Below, piece after piece: positions 5,523-12,528 of a DNA stretch of 13,933 bases. The stretch comes from an uncultured Brevundimonas sp. (lineage in GTDB: Bacteria > Pseudomonadota > Alphaproteobacteria > Caulobacterales > Caulobacteraceae), in NCBI GenBank assembly GCA_946481405.1, contig CAMLNY010000002.1, forward strand, positions 1 through 13,933, given 5' to 3'. The notes under the pieces are model-generated. The model had not been told where the DNA came from. It saw only the letters and a program-made list of their open reading frames with translations, and did not search any database. Numbering within the stretch: position 1 is the first letter of the stretch; the number at the start of each line of letters is the position of its first letter. The translations under genes and the position numbers were made by a program.

Positions 5523-7093
5523 TGGGTCTCTCCGGCCTCGTCGACGACGAGGCGTTTGGGGAATTTCAGAATGAATGTCGAGCCTTGTGCCAGCTCTGAT
5601 TCAACATCGATGGAACCACCCAGACGGCGAACGCTGTTCCGTACGAAAGCCAGCCCAAGTCCCTCACCCGGTCGGTCCTGACGGCCGGAACGGCGGAACA
5701 GCTCGAAGATACGCTCGTGGTCCTTGGGCGCAATGCCCCGGCCCCGGTCAGCGATCCGGAACTCGACCCAGCCGCCCGCAAGCTCCTGCCCCGTGATGTC
5801 GATCCGGTTGGGTCGTCCTGGGTCGGAATATTTGACGGCGTTCTCGATCAGATTGCCGACAATCTGTTCGATCGACAGTCGATCGCTCTCGAACTTCGGG
5901 ACCTCGCCGACGATAAGCTCGGTGTCCGATTCGTCCAGCAGATGGCGGATGCTGTCGCCGACATGGGTCGCAACGGCGCCGACGTCGACCGTCTCGGGGA
6001 CCAGACTGCGGCGTCCCTCGCGCGACAGCTTCAGGATGGCGTTGATCAGCCGGTCCATCTTCTCGGTCGAGGCCCGGATGAAGCCGATAGCCTCCGGAAT
6101 GTCCTCGCGGATGGCGGTCACCACCTCGGCGAAGGCGAGCGGCTCCTGTTCAGCCTCGGTGATGGCGCGGTCGATGGTCTTGCCGACCTGTTCCAGCTCG
6201 GCGGTGTAGCCCATGACGTTCACCAGCGGCGACCTCAAGTCGTGGCTGACGATATAGGCGAAGCGCTGCACCTCCTCGTTGGCGCGAACCAGGGCGGCGG
6301 TGCGGGTCTTGATGGTCTCCTCCAGCCCCGCGTTGACTTGGTCCAGGCTGGCCCGCGCCTCCGCCAGATCAAGGAGGTAGCGCCGGATCAGGATCAGGAC
6401 GACCGCCCCCATCACGAGGATCAGCGCCCCGGCCACCGCATTGACGATGATGGTGAAGACGGCCGATCCCTCCGATCGTCCCGTCTGGGCGATCAGGCGG
6501 GCGCCGAGCTGGGAATCCAGCGTCGAGATCTCGGCGTCCATCTGGTCCATCAGCAGTTTGCCGCGCCCGGATCGAACCTGATCCAGCGCCTGCGGGGTCT
6601 GGCCCGCCCGCGCCAGATCGACGATCGTGGACATCTCAAGGAATTTGTCGCGCGACAGCCTCGTCAAGGCCTCGGTCGAAGCCAGACCGACCTCGTCGTC
6701 GCCCGCCAGTCGCTCCAGGGTCTCCAGCAGACGGGGCGCCGTTTCCTCGCTCTGCTGGTAGGTCAACAGGAAGCTGGTCTGTCCAGTCAGGAGATAGCCG
6801 CGCTGGGCCGTCTCGGCGTCCTTGATATTCAGCAGCACGCCGCGGGCCGCCCGGCGCAATTGCCAGGTCTGGTCGACCTGTTCGTTGAAGCTGGCGGTTC
6901 GCTGGATCAGGACGAAGGTCGAGACATTGACCAGCAGCAGCAGGACGATCGCGCCCGCCACCAGCAGGAAGATGGACCGCCCGAGCGTCCCCTCCCGCAG
7001 GAACCGGCTGAACTGGGAGAGGGTTTGGGACAGGGCCGGGAACATGCGGCGTGCAGCTTTAGCCGCGTCGGTTCGTGTGTCCAGTGAAGTCAT
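5519..7093 (-). CDS. CHASE3-domain sensor histidine kinase
   Basis: A 524-residue inner-membrane kinase. A 35-residue cytoplasmic N-terminus precedes TM1 (about 40-63). A periplasmic helical CHASE3 sensor domain (about 65-208) carries the usual DAETAQRGYLLTG motif. TM2 (about 212-237) leads to a coiled-coil linker (about 240-275). HisKA has His284 in FAYIVSHDLRSPLVNVMGY and is longer than usual between its two helices (about residues 300-340). The ATPase has N box IVGNLIENAVKYSD, G1 ADRGRGI, F box RIFELFRRSG and G2 GEGLGLAFV, so it looks active. There is no C-terminal receiver; the separate regulator downstream takes that role. The chosen ATG (7093) lies only 9 bases after a candidate EcfG -10. 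A second in-frame ATG at 7045 (Met17) is a possible alternative start. It heads the operon and is divergent from the gene at 7162. The ligand is unknown. Confidence 0.92.
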   Translation of the reverse strand: MTSLDTRTDAAKAARRMFPALSQTLSQFSRFLREGTLGRSIFLLVAGAIVLLLLVNVSTFVLIQRTASFNEQVDQTWQLRRAARGVLLNIKDAETAQRGYLLTGQTSFLLTYQQSEETAPRLLETLERLAGDDEVGLASTEALTRLSRDKFLEMSTIVDLARAGQTPQALDQVRSGRGKLLMDQMDAEISTLDSQLGARLIAQTGRSEGSAVFTIIVNAVAGALILVMGAVVLILIRRYLLDLAEARASLDQVNAGLEETIKTRTAALVRANEEVQRFAYIVSHDLRSPLVNVMGYTAELEQVGKTIDRAITEAEQEPLAFAEVVTAIREDIPEAIGFIRASTEKMDRLINAILKLSREGRRSLVPETVDVGAVATHVGDSIRHLLDESDTELIVGEVPKFESDRLSIEQIVGNLIENAVKYSDPGRPNRIDITGQELAGGWVEFRIADRGRGIAPKDHERIFELFRRSGRQDRPGEGLGLAFVRNSVRRLGGSIDVESELAQGSTFILKFPKRLVVDEAGETQ

Positions 7094-7102
7094 TGGCGGC
7101 GC

Positions 7103-7127
7103 AACCCCTGCACTGTCAGAGTGTTCC
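7103..7127 (-). promoter_or_regulatory. Candidate EcfG-type promoter of the signalling operon
   Basis: On the minus strand GGAAC (7127-7123), 16 bases, then GGTT (7106-7103), against the EcfG consensus GGAAC-N16/17-CGTT. It lies in the 68-base divergent region and ends 9 bases before the kinase ATG at 7093. Transcription would begin at or very near that ATG, so the mRNA would be nearly leaderless or translation would begin at Met17 (7045). Pattern-based; no second promoter was recognised in the gap. Confidence 0.4.
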
Positions 7128-7161
7128 AGCCACGAGCTGTGCCGTTTTGGGAGTGGATACG

Positions 7162-7878
7162 ATGTTCTGGTGGTGGTGGATCGCGCCCGCCGCAGTCGCC
7201 GTGATCGGCGCCCTTATCCTGCTCGCTGGCCTCGCTTCCCTGTTCCGGGGCAAGTTCTTCGGCGGCCTGTTCGGCACGGCCGGCGGCGGCGGCCTGCTGG
7301 CGGCCGCATTGGGCGCCGCCCTGCTGGGCCAGAACGTCCAGACCTATCAGCGTCTGACCTATGAACGTCCGGTCGCGACCCTGTCGGTGCGCCAGCTCGC
7401 GCCCCAGTATTTCGAGGTCGTGGTGGCCCAGCCCGCCGAGGGCGACCTGCCCGCCCGCACCGCCGTCTATCCGGTCAACGGCGACGAATGGCGCATGGAG
7501 GCCCAGGTCCTGAAGTGGAAACCGTGGGCCAATGTCGTCGGTCTGGATTCACAGTACCGCCTCGACCGCCTGTCGGGCCGCTACCAAAACATCGAACAGG
7601 AGCGCACCGGCGCCCGCAGCGTCCATGCCCTGCACGGCGGCGACGTCAACTCGGGCCCGATGGAGTTCGTGCCCTGGACGCTCAGCGTCTGGGACGTGGC
7701 GCGCAAATACCGTCGCTACATCGACGCGGTCGACACCCTCTATGGCTCGGCCGCCTACATGCCGATGGTCAACGGCGGAACCTACGAGGTCTGGATCACC
7801 CAGTCCGGCCTGATCGCCCGCCCCACCAACGAGGCCGCCCGCGCGGCGTCCGCTGGCGGCTTCGTCCGGGTTAACTAG
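7162..7878 (+). CDS. Conserved hypothetical membrane protein with two N-terminal helices
   Basis: A 238-residue protein. The N-terminus MFWWWWIAPAAVAVIGALIL (four Trp in a row) starts a first membrane helix (about 3-28). A Gly-rich turn (GKFFGGLFGTAGGGG) precedes a second helix (about 43-57). The motif LNxxTYxRLTYE seen here as LGQNVQTYQRLTYERPVATL then leads into a soluble domain of about 170 residues without cysteines or known catalytic motifs. Relatives in proteobacteria are, as I recall, often labelled 'multidrug transporter', but two helices and no transporter motif make that name doubtful; the function is unknown. The ATG at 7162 is supported by GGGAG (7149-7153) eight bases upstream; a longer frame from a GTG at 7075 would run into the divergent kinase gene and is less likely. 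The stop overlaps the flhA stop at CTAG. Confidence 0.8.
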   Translation: MFWWWWIAPAAVAVIGALILLAGLASLFRGKFFGGLFGTAGGGGLLAAALGAALLGQNVQTYQRLTYERPVATLSVRQLAPQYFEVVVAQPAEGDLPARTAVYPVNGDEWRMEAQVLKWKPWANVVGLDSQYRLDRLSGRYQNIEQERTGARSVHALHGGDVNSGPMEFVPWTLSVWDVARKYRRYIDAVDTLYGSAAYMPMVNGGTYEVWITQSGLIARPTNEAARAASAGGFVRVN

Positions 7879-9872
7879 ACCGTCCCCAGCGTCCTCAGCC
7901 GCGCCTTCGGATGCACCTCGTTCTGGCTCATCACCACCGTTTGACCGCGGAAGCGCTCGATGATGGATCGCACGTAGGGGCGGATCTGGGGTCCGGTCAA
8001 AAGGACCGCGCTCTCGCCCGCCATGGCCGCGCGTTCGAAGACGTCGCGAACGGCGCGGATGAAGTCCTGCAGACGTGACGGCGCCATGGCCAGTTGCTTG
8101 TCCTCGCCCTGCCCCACCAGCGATTCCGCGAAGGCGGCCTCCCAGTCCGGCGACAGGGTGATGATCGGCAGGGCGCCGTCGTCGGCCTTGTGCTGCCAGC
8201 ACAGCTGCCGCGCCAGACGGGTACGGACGTGCTCGACCAGCGTCGTCACCGACGACGAATGCGGCGCCGCCTCGGCCAGGCCTTCCAGAATGGCGGGCAG
8301 GTCGCGGATCGACACCTTCTCGCGCAGCAGGGTCTGCAGAACGCGCTGCAGCGTCGTGACCGTGACCACCGACGGGATCAGTTCGTCGACCAGCTTCTTC
8401 TCTTCCGGACCCAGTTCCTTCAGCAGCTTCTGGACCTCGGCGTAGGAGAGCAGGTCCGCCATGTTTTCCTTCAGGATCTCGGTCAGGTGCGTCGTCAGCA
8501 CCGTCGACGGATCCACGATGGTGTAGCCGCGGAAGGTCGCCTCTTCCCGCAAGCTTTCGTCGATCCAGGTCGCGGGCAGGCCGAAGGCCGGCTCCTTGGT
8601 GTGCTCGCCGGGCAATTCGACCTGACGCCCGGCCGGGTCCAGCGCCCGGCGCAGCGCCCGCACCTGATCGGTCAGGCGGCGGCCCTCCAGATCGTTGATC
8701 AGGGTCAGCAGGGAGTAGCCGAGCTCGATCTTGACCTCGTCGATGGTCAGGGCCGTGCCGATCGGCTCCTCAGCATCGTCCTTGGGCTTGGCGGCGGCCT
8801 CGGCCGCGGCCTTTTCCGCGTCAGTCGGCTGGGGCTTGAGCCTCGCCCTTCCCTGTCGCCAGGCCATGAAGCCGGCCCCGGCGGCCAGAGCCGCGAACGG
8901 AATGATCGGCATGCCGGGGATCAGGGCCAGCAGGCCGGCGGCGGCGGCGACCATGCCCAGGCTGACCGGGTTTGTGGCCAGTTGCTGGACCAGAGCCTTG
9001 TCCGCCGAACCCTCGACGCCCGCCTTCGACACCAGGAAGCCGGCGGCGATCGAGATGATGATGGCCGGAACCTGGGTGACCAGACCGTCGCCGATGGTCA
9101 GCTGCACATAGGTGGAGGCGGCCTCGCCGATCGGCAGGCCGTGCTGGATCGTACCGATCAGGATGCCGCCGATGGCGTTGATGGCGACAATGATCAGGCC
9201 CGCGACGGCGTCGCCGCGCACGAACTTGGACGCGCCGTCCATGGCGCCGAAGAAGGTCGATTCCTGCTCCAGTTCCTTGCGGCGGAGCTTGGCCTGGTCC
9301 TCGGTGATGAGGCCCGAGGACAGATCGGCGTCGATGGCCATCTGCTTGCCCGGCATGGAGTCGAGGGTGAAGCGGGCGCTGACTTCGGCAATCCGGGTCG
9401 AACCCTTGGTGATGACCACGAAGTTCACCACCAGGATGATGGCGAAGATGATGATCCCGATGATGAAGTCCCCGCCCATCATCAGCTGGCCGAAGGCGTT
9501 GATCACCTGACCGGCGGCGTCGTGGCCCTCGTGCCCGTGGGTCAGGACCAGACGCGTGGAGGCCAGGTTCAGGCCCAGACGGAACAGGGTCGAGACCAGC
9601 AGCACCGTGGGGAAGATGGCAAAGTCCAGCGGGCGCTTCATCATCAGCGCCGTCATCAGGATCAGCACGGACGAGACCAGCGACAGGGCCAGCAGCACGT
9701 CCAGCAGGAATTTCGGGACCGGCAGGATCAGCAGCAGGATGACGCCGATCACCCCGACCGCCATGCCCACCTCGCCGCGCATCAGCCAGCCGCGGATGTC
9801 CGCGCTGGACGGGCGGGCCATGCCGTCCTTCATGAGAACGGTCGAGGACGACGAGGCGGGAACGTCGGTCAT
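7875..9872 (-). CDS. flhA: Flagellar export gate protein FlhA, with an apparent in-frame internal deletion
   Basis: FlhA forms the nonameric export gate of the flagellar type III secretion system in the inner membrane. The 665-residue protein has a membrane half (about 30-340, eight helices expected) with the family signature RLGLNLASTRLVLTHGHEG (98-116). A charged Ala/Lys linker (341-370) leads to the cytoplasmic domain (about 375-665), with LPATWIDESLREEATFRGYT and VVDPSTVLTTHLTE-like motifs and TTLQRVLQTLLREKVSIRDL. Between LTDQVRALRRAL (to residue 411) and DPAGRQVELPGEHTKEPAFG (from 412), other FlhA proteins have about 45 more residues, including the conserved GF-x-P-x-V-x-I-x-D-N stretch of subdomain D1. 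Here they are missing with the frame intact (junction near base 8639). Other parts look normal. ATG 9872-9870 overlaps the beta-lactamase stop (ATGA). Identity is certain; function of this version is doubtful. Confidence 0.95.
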   Translation of the reverse strand: MTDVPASSSSTVLMKDGMARPSSADIRGWLMRGEVGMAVGVIGVILLLILPVPKFLLDVLLALSLVSSVLILMTALMMKRPLDFAIFPTVLLVSTLFRLGLNLASTRLVLTHGHEGHDAAGQVINAFGQLMMGGDFIIGIIIFAIILVVNFVVITKGSTRIAEVSARFTLDSMPGKQMAIDADLSSGLITEDQAKLRRKELEQESTFFGAMDGASKFVRGDAVAGLIIVAINAIGGILIGTIQHGLPIGEAASTYVQLTIGDGLVTQVPAIIISIAAGFLVSKAGVEGSADKALVQQLATNPVSLGMVAAAAGLLALIPGMPIIPFAALAAGAGFMAWRQGRARLKPQPTDAEKAAAEAAAKPKDDAEEPIGTALTIDEVKIELGYSLLTLINDLEGRRLTDQVRALRRALDPAGRQVELPGEHTKEPAFGLPATWIDESLREEATFRGYTIVDPSTVLTTHLTEILKENMADLLSYAEVQKLLKELGPEEKKLVDELIPSVVTVTTLQRVLQTLLREKVSIRDLPAILEGLAEAAPHSSSVTTLVEHVRTRLARQLCWQHKADDGALPIITLSPDWEAAFAESLVGQGEDKQLAMAPSRLQDFIRAVRDVFERAAMAGESAVLLTGPQIRPYVRSIIERFRGQTVVMSQNEVHPKARLRTLGTV

Positions 9873-10765
9873 GCCCGACCCAGAGCCGTCAGGGCCAGAC
9901 GCGTCGTCTCGGCGATGACGGCTTCATTCTGCGGACGGTCCGAGGGGGCGTGGTAGTAGGCTGCGACGATCACCGGCTCGCCCGAGGGCGGATACAGAAT
10001 GCCGATGTCGTTGGTCGGGCCATAGCCGCCCGTGCCCGTCTTGTGCGCCACACGCCAGCCGGCGGGAACGCCGGCCTTCAGACGCGCCGCCCCCGTGGGC
10101 GAGGCGAACATCCAGCCCAGCAGCATCGTCTTTGAATCCTGCGTCAGGGGCGAGGCCGGATCGACGAACAGGCGGTGCAGATTGGCGGCCGATTGCGCCG
10201 GGGTGATGGTGTCCTTGTCGCCGTCCAGCCGGTTCATCTCGGGCTCGAAGCGGTTCACCGTCGTGCCCTGGTCGCCCAGGCCCCGATAGAAGTCCTGCAT
10301 CGGCTGGATGCCGCCCAGCGCCTTCAGCAGCAGGTTGGCGCCCGGATTGTCCGACACCTCGACGATGGCCTGCATCAGCCGTTCGACGCTCAGGCTGGAG
10401 CCGATGGCCGGCTCGGTGACCGGGGCGTGGTTGATCATGTCGGCGCGGGTGATCGGGATCATCCGGTCCAGCCGCTCCTCGCCCGCCTGCACCCGCATCA
10501 GGGTCGCGGCCGACAGGTACATCTTGAAGGTCGAGCAATAGACGAACCGCTCGTCTCCCCGCGCCGTCAGTTGGCGACCCGTGCCGAGATCGTGGACGAA
10601 GAAGCCCATCCGTCCGCCGTGGCGCGCTTCCAGCGCCGACAGGTCCAGCGCCTCCGGCGCGATCGGAGCGACAGGCGCGGCCGGAGCCTTCGCCTCGCCC
10701 TCGCGTGAGCAACCCGTCAGGCCGAGCGCGCCCAGCCCCGCCAGAACGGTCCGCCGGTCGGTCAC
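9869..10765 (-). CDS. Class A beta-lactamase, predicted lipoprotein
   Basis: A 298-residue serine beta-lactamase. All class A motifs are present: Ser78-T-F-Lys81 (Ambler S70xxK), Ser138-Asp-Asn140 (SDN130), Glu174 in RFEPEMN (E166 of the omega loop, with Asn178 as N170), and Lys242-Thr-Gly244 (KTG234). Cys77 precedes the catalytic serine (Ambler 69), but the Ambler 238 position is Gly, so the Cys69-Cys238 disulfide of some carbapenemases is not expected. The N-terminus has twin arginines (TDRRTVLAG) and a lipobox LTGC with Cys19 followed by Ser. This suggests Tat-type export and a lipid anchor, probably in the outer membrane. Glu166 argues for a true hydrolase, not a penicillin-binding protein. 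The GTG start (10765-10763) overlaps the flbD stop and its stop overlaps flhA, so it is translationally locked into the flagellar operon. Substrate spectrum unknown. Confidence 0.93.
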   Translation of the reverse strand: MTDRRTVLAGLGALGLTGCSREGEAKAPAAPVAPIAPEALDLSALEARHGGRMGFFVHDLGTGRQLTARGDERFVYCSTFKMYLSAATLMRVQAGEERLDRMIPITRADMINHAPVTEPAIGSSLSVERLMQAIVEVSDNPGANLLLKALGGIQPMQDFYRGLGDQGTTVNRFEPEMNRLDGDKDTITPAQSAANLHRLFVDPASPLTQDSKTMLLGWMFASPTGAARLKAGVPAGWRVAHKTGTGGYGPTNDIGILYPPSGEPVIVAAYYHAPSDRPQNEAVIAETTRLALTALGRA

Positions 10766-12156
10766 GCCGCGCTCGAACCGTAGGCGCCCGTAGCGATGCC
10801 GGTCTGGGGGGCCATGATCTGGGTGCCCTCGTCGGCGTATTCGTTCAGCTTGTTGCGCAGCGTCCGGATCGAAATGCCCAGGATGTTGGCCGCATGCGTC
10901 CGGTTGCCAAGGCAGTGGCTCAGCGTGTCGAGGATCAGCGCCTTCTCCATCTGCGCCACCGTCTGGCCGACATAGGCGCGGCTCACGGCGTCGGCCGTCT
11001 GGGCCGCGCGGGCGGCAAAGCCTGTGTCGGCCGGGGCGGCGCCCGCCGTCTGCGGCTGGCCGTCCGGCAGGCGGATCGCCTCCACGTCGATCTCGGGCCC
11101 GACCGCCAGCAGCACCGCGCGGTGCATGGCGTTCTCCAGTTCGCGGACGTTGCCCGCCCAGCGATGCGAGGCCAGGGCGCGCTTCGCCTCGACCGAGATC
11201 GGCCGCACCGGCACCCCGTTGGCGGCGGCGTATTTCTTGACGAAGTGGTCGGCCAGAACCGCGATGTCGCCCGGGCGCTCGCGCAGGGCCGGCAGACGCA
11301 GGTTCACGACGTTCAGGCGGTACAGCAGGTCCTCGCGGAACACGCCCTCGGCCACAGCCTTCGACAGGTCACGGTTGGAGGTGGCGATGATGCGGATATT
11401 GACCGGCACAGGCCTGGTGCCGCCGACGCGGTCGATGACCCGCTCCTGAATGGCGCGTAGCAGCTTCGCCTGCAGCCTGGCGTCCATCTCCGAGATTTCG
11501 TCCAGCAGCAGGGTGCCGCCGTCGGCCTCCTCGAACTTGCCGATCCGGCGGGCCACGGCGCCGGTGAAGGCGCCCTTCTCGTGCCCGAACAGCTCCGACT
11601 CCAGCAGATTGTCCGGGATGGCGGCGCAGTTGACGCTGATGAAGGGCCGCTCGGCCCGCTTGGAGTGGGTGTGCAGATAGCGCGCCATCACCTCCTTACC
11701 GACCCCGCTCTCGCCGGTGATCAGAATGGAGGCTTCCGAGCGAGCGACCTGGTCGGCCAGCTGGGTCACGGCCTTCATCGCCGGATCGGCCGAGATCATC
11801 GGCCGCTCGTCGTCGGCGACGGCGGCCAGGACCGCCGCGATCAGGTCGGCGTCGGGCGGCAGCGGGATGAACTCCTTGGCCCCCGCGCGGATGGCGGCGG
11901 CGGCCTTTTCCGCGTCGTTGTCGACGCCGCAGGCGACCACCGGCACGAAGATCCGTTCCGCGTCGTTCGCCGCGATGAGGGCGCCGATGTCGAGGTTATA
12001 GTCGACCATCAGCAGGTCGGCCCCCTGCCCGCGCCGGAGCTGTTCCGTCGCCTGGTCCGCGCGCTCGACGTGGTTCACCTTGGCGCCGTGCGCCATGGCC
12101 ATCTTCACCGCCGCCGCCAGCTGTCCGCTGAGCCGTCCGACCACCAGAAGCCGCAT
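10762..12156 (-). CDS. flbD: Sigma-54 dependent flagellar transcription activator FlbD
   Basis: A 464-residue NtrC-family activator that, in Caulobacter, turns on late (sigma-54) flagellar genes and represses the early fliF operon. Residues 1-115 are a degenerate receiver: Asp52 remains (LLMVDYNLD), but the acidic pair (VVGRLS) and the conserved Lys (FIPLPPD) are missing. Residues 122-355 are the AAA+ domain: Walker A GESGVGKE (148-155), GAFTGA sigma-54 loop (195-200), Walker B GGTLLLDEI (213-221), and FREDLLYRLNVVNLRLPALR. The C-terminal Fis-type helix-turn-helix spans about 403-440 (NRTHAANILGISIRTLRNKL). In Caulobacter, FlbD activity is controlled by FliX, in keeping with the degenerate receiver; fliX is not in this window. 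ATG 12156-12154 has a strong AGGAG (12168-12164) seven bases upstream, in the 39-base gap after fliN. Confidence 0.95.
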   Translation of the reverse strand: MRLLVVGRLSGQLAAAVKMAMAHGAKVNHVERADQATEQLRRGQGADLLMVDYNLDIGALIAANDAERIFVPVVACGVDNDAEKAAAAIRAGAKEFIPLPPDADLIAAVLAAVADDERPMISADPAMKAVTQLADQVARSEASILITGESGVGKEVMARYLHTHSKRAERPFISVNCAAIPDNLLESELFGHEKGAFTGAVARRIGKFEEADGGTLLLDEISEMDARLQAKLLRAIQERVIDRVGGTRPVPVNIRIIATSNRDLSKAVAEGVFREDLLYRLNVVNLRLPALRERPGDIAVLADHFVKKYAAANGVPVRPISVEAKRALASHRWAGNVRELENAMHRAVLLAVGPEIDVEAIRLPDGQPQTAGAAPADTGFAARAAQTADAVSRAYVGQTVAQMEKALILDTLSHCLGNRTHAANILGISIRTLRNKLNEYADEGTQIMAPQTGIATGAYGSSAA

Positions 12157-12195
12157 GGGTCTTCTCCTCTAATCTCTTACTTGAACCCGGGGCCT
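12157..12195 (-). promoter_or_regulatory. fliN-flbD intergenic leader with strong Shine-Dalgarno
   Basis: This 39-base gap is the only one between the flagellar genes here. It holds AGGAG (12168-12164) seven bases before the flbD ATG. A short inverted repeat, GGCC-TAAA-GGCC (12202-12191 on the minus strand), overlaps the fliN stop and has no T run, so it is not a convincing terminator. The strong site suggests that flbD is translated independently of fliN. Confidence 0.5.
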
Positions 12196-12528
12196 TTAGG
12201 CCGCCGAGTCCTCGGTCTTGATGATTTCCGTCATGGTCACGCCCAGGCGATCCTCGACGACGACGACCTCCCCGCGGGCGACCAGACGGTTGTTGACGAA
12301 GATGTCGATGGCCTCGCCGACCTTGCGGTCCAGCTCCAGCACCGACCCGCGATTGAGCTTCAGCAGCTGGGCCACCGTCATGTGGGCCTTGCCCAGAACG
12401 GCGGAGATGTTCACCGGCACGTCGAACACGGTCGACAGGTCGGCGGCGGACTTGTCCCCAACCTCGTCAAGGGTTGCCAAGGCTGTGGAGTCCGGGAACT
12501 CCTCGAGCGACAGGTCGTCGGCGGCCAT
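12196..12528 (-). CDS. fliN: Flagellar motor switch protein FliN
   Basis: A 110-residue protein. The first 28 residues are an acidic lead (MAADDLSLEEFPDS), followed by a complete SpoA/FliN domain: DLSTVFDVPVNISAVLGKAH, TVAQLLKLNRGSVLELDRKV, GEAIDIFVNNRLVARGEVVV, EDRLGVTMTEII. FliN builds the cytoplasmic C-ring with FliM and FliG and binds FliH to bring export substrates to the gate. Length is normal for an alphaproteobacterial FliN. The ATG (12528-12526) overlaps the fliH stop by one base (TGATG), so translation is probably coupled. TAA stop at 12198-12196. All features are ordinary; call is firm. Confidence 0.95.
   Translation of the reverse strand: MAADDLSLEEFPDSTALATLDEVGDKSAADLSTVFDVPVNISAVLGKAHMTVAQLLKLNRGSVLELDRKVGEAIDIFVNNRLVARGEVVVVEDRLGVTMTEIIKTEDSAA

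Noticed and set aside
5717..7087. 456-codon open frame on the plus strand opposite the CHASE3 kinase
   Set aside because: Low-complexity Q/R/G/D composition typical of a shadow frame; the minus-strand kinase has complete domains.
7075..7161. Upstream extension of the 7162 gene to a GTG at 7075
   Set aside because: It would overlap the divergent kinase start and its candidate promoter; ATG 7162 has a good GGGAG site and starts a membrane helix at once.
7165..7180. TGG repeat (TGGTGGTGG) as a simple-sequence phase-variation tract
   Set aside because: Only four Trp codons in frame; changes would be in units of three and would not switch the frame.
8094..9956. 620-codon open frame on the plus strand opposite flhA
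   Set aside because: Its translation is rich in Q, R, H, D and G with no domain, and it lies wholly antisense to the well-supported flhA; long antisense frames are common in GC-rich DNA.
10742..10765. Recent mobile-element origin for the beta-lactamase gene
   Set aside because: No transposase, inverted repeats or target duplications flank it, the coding overlaps are precise, and GC content looks like its neighbours.
12191..12202. GGCC-TAAA-GGCC inverted repeat at the fliN stop as a terminator
   Set aside because: The stem is only 4 bp and lacks a following T run; flbD is expected to be read through from fliN.
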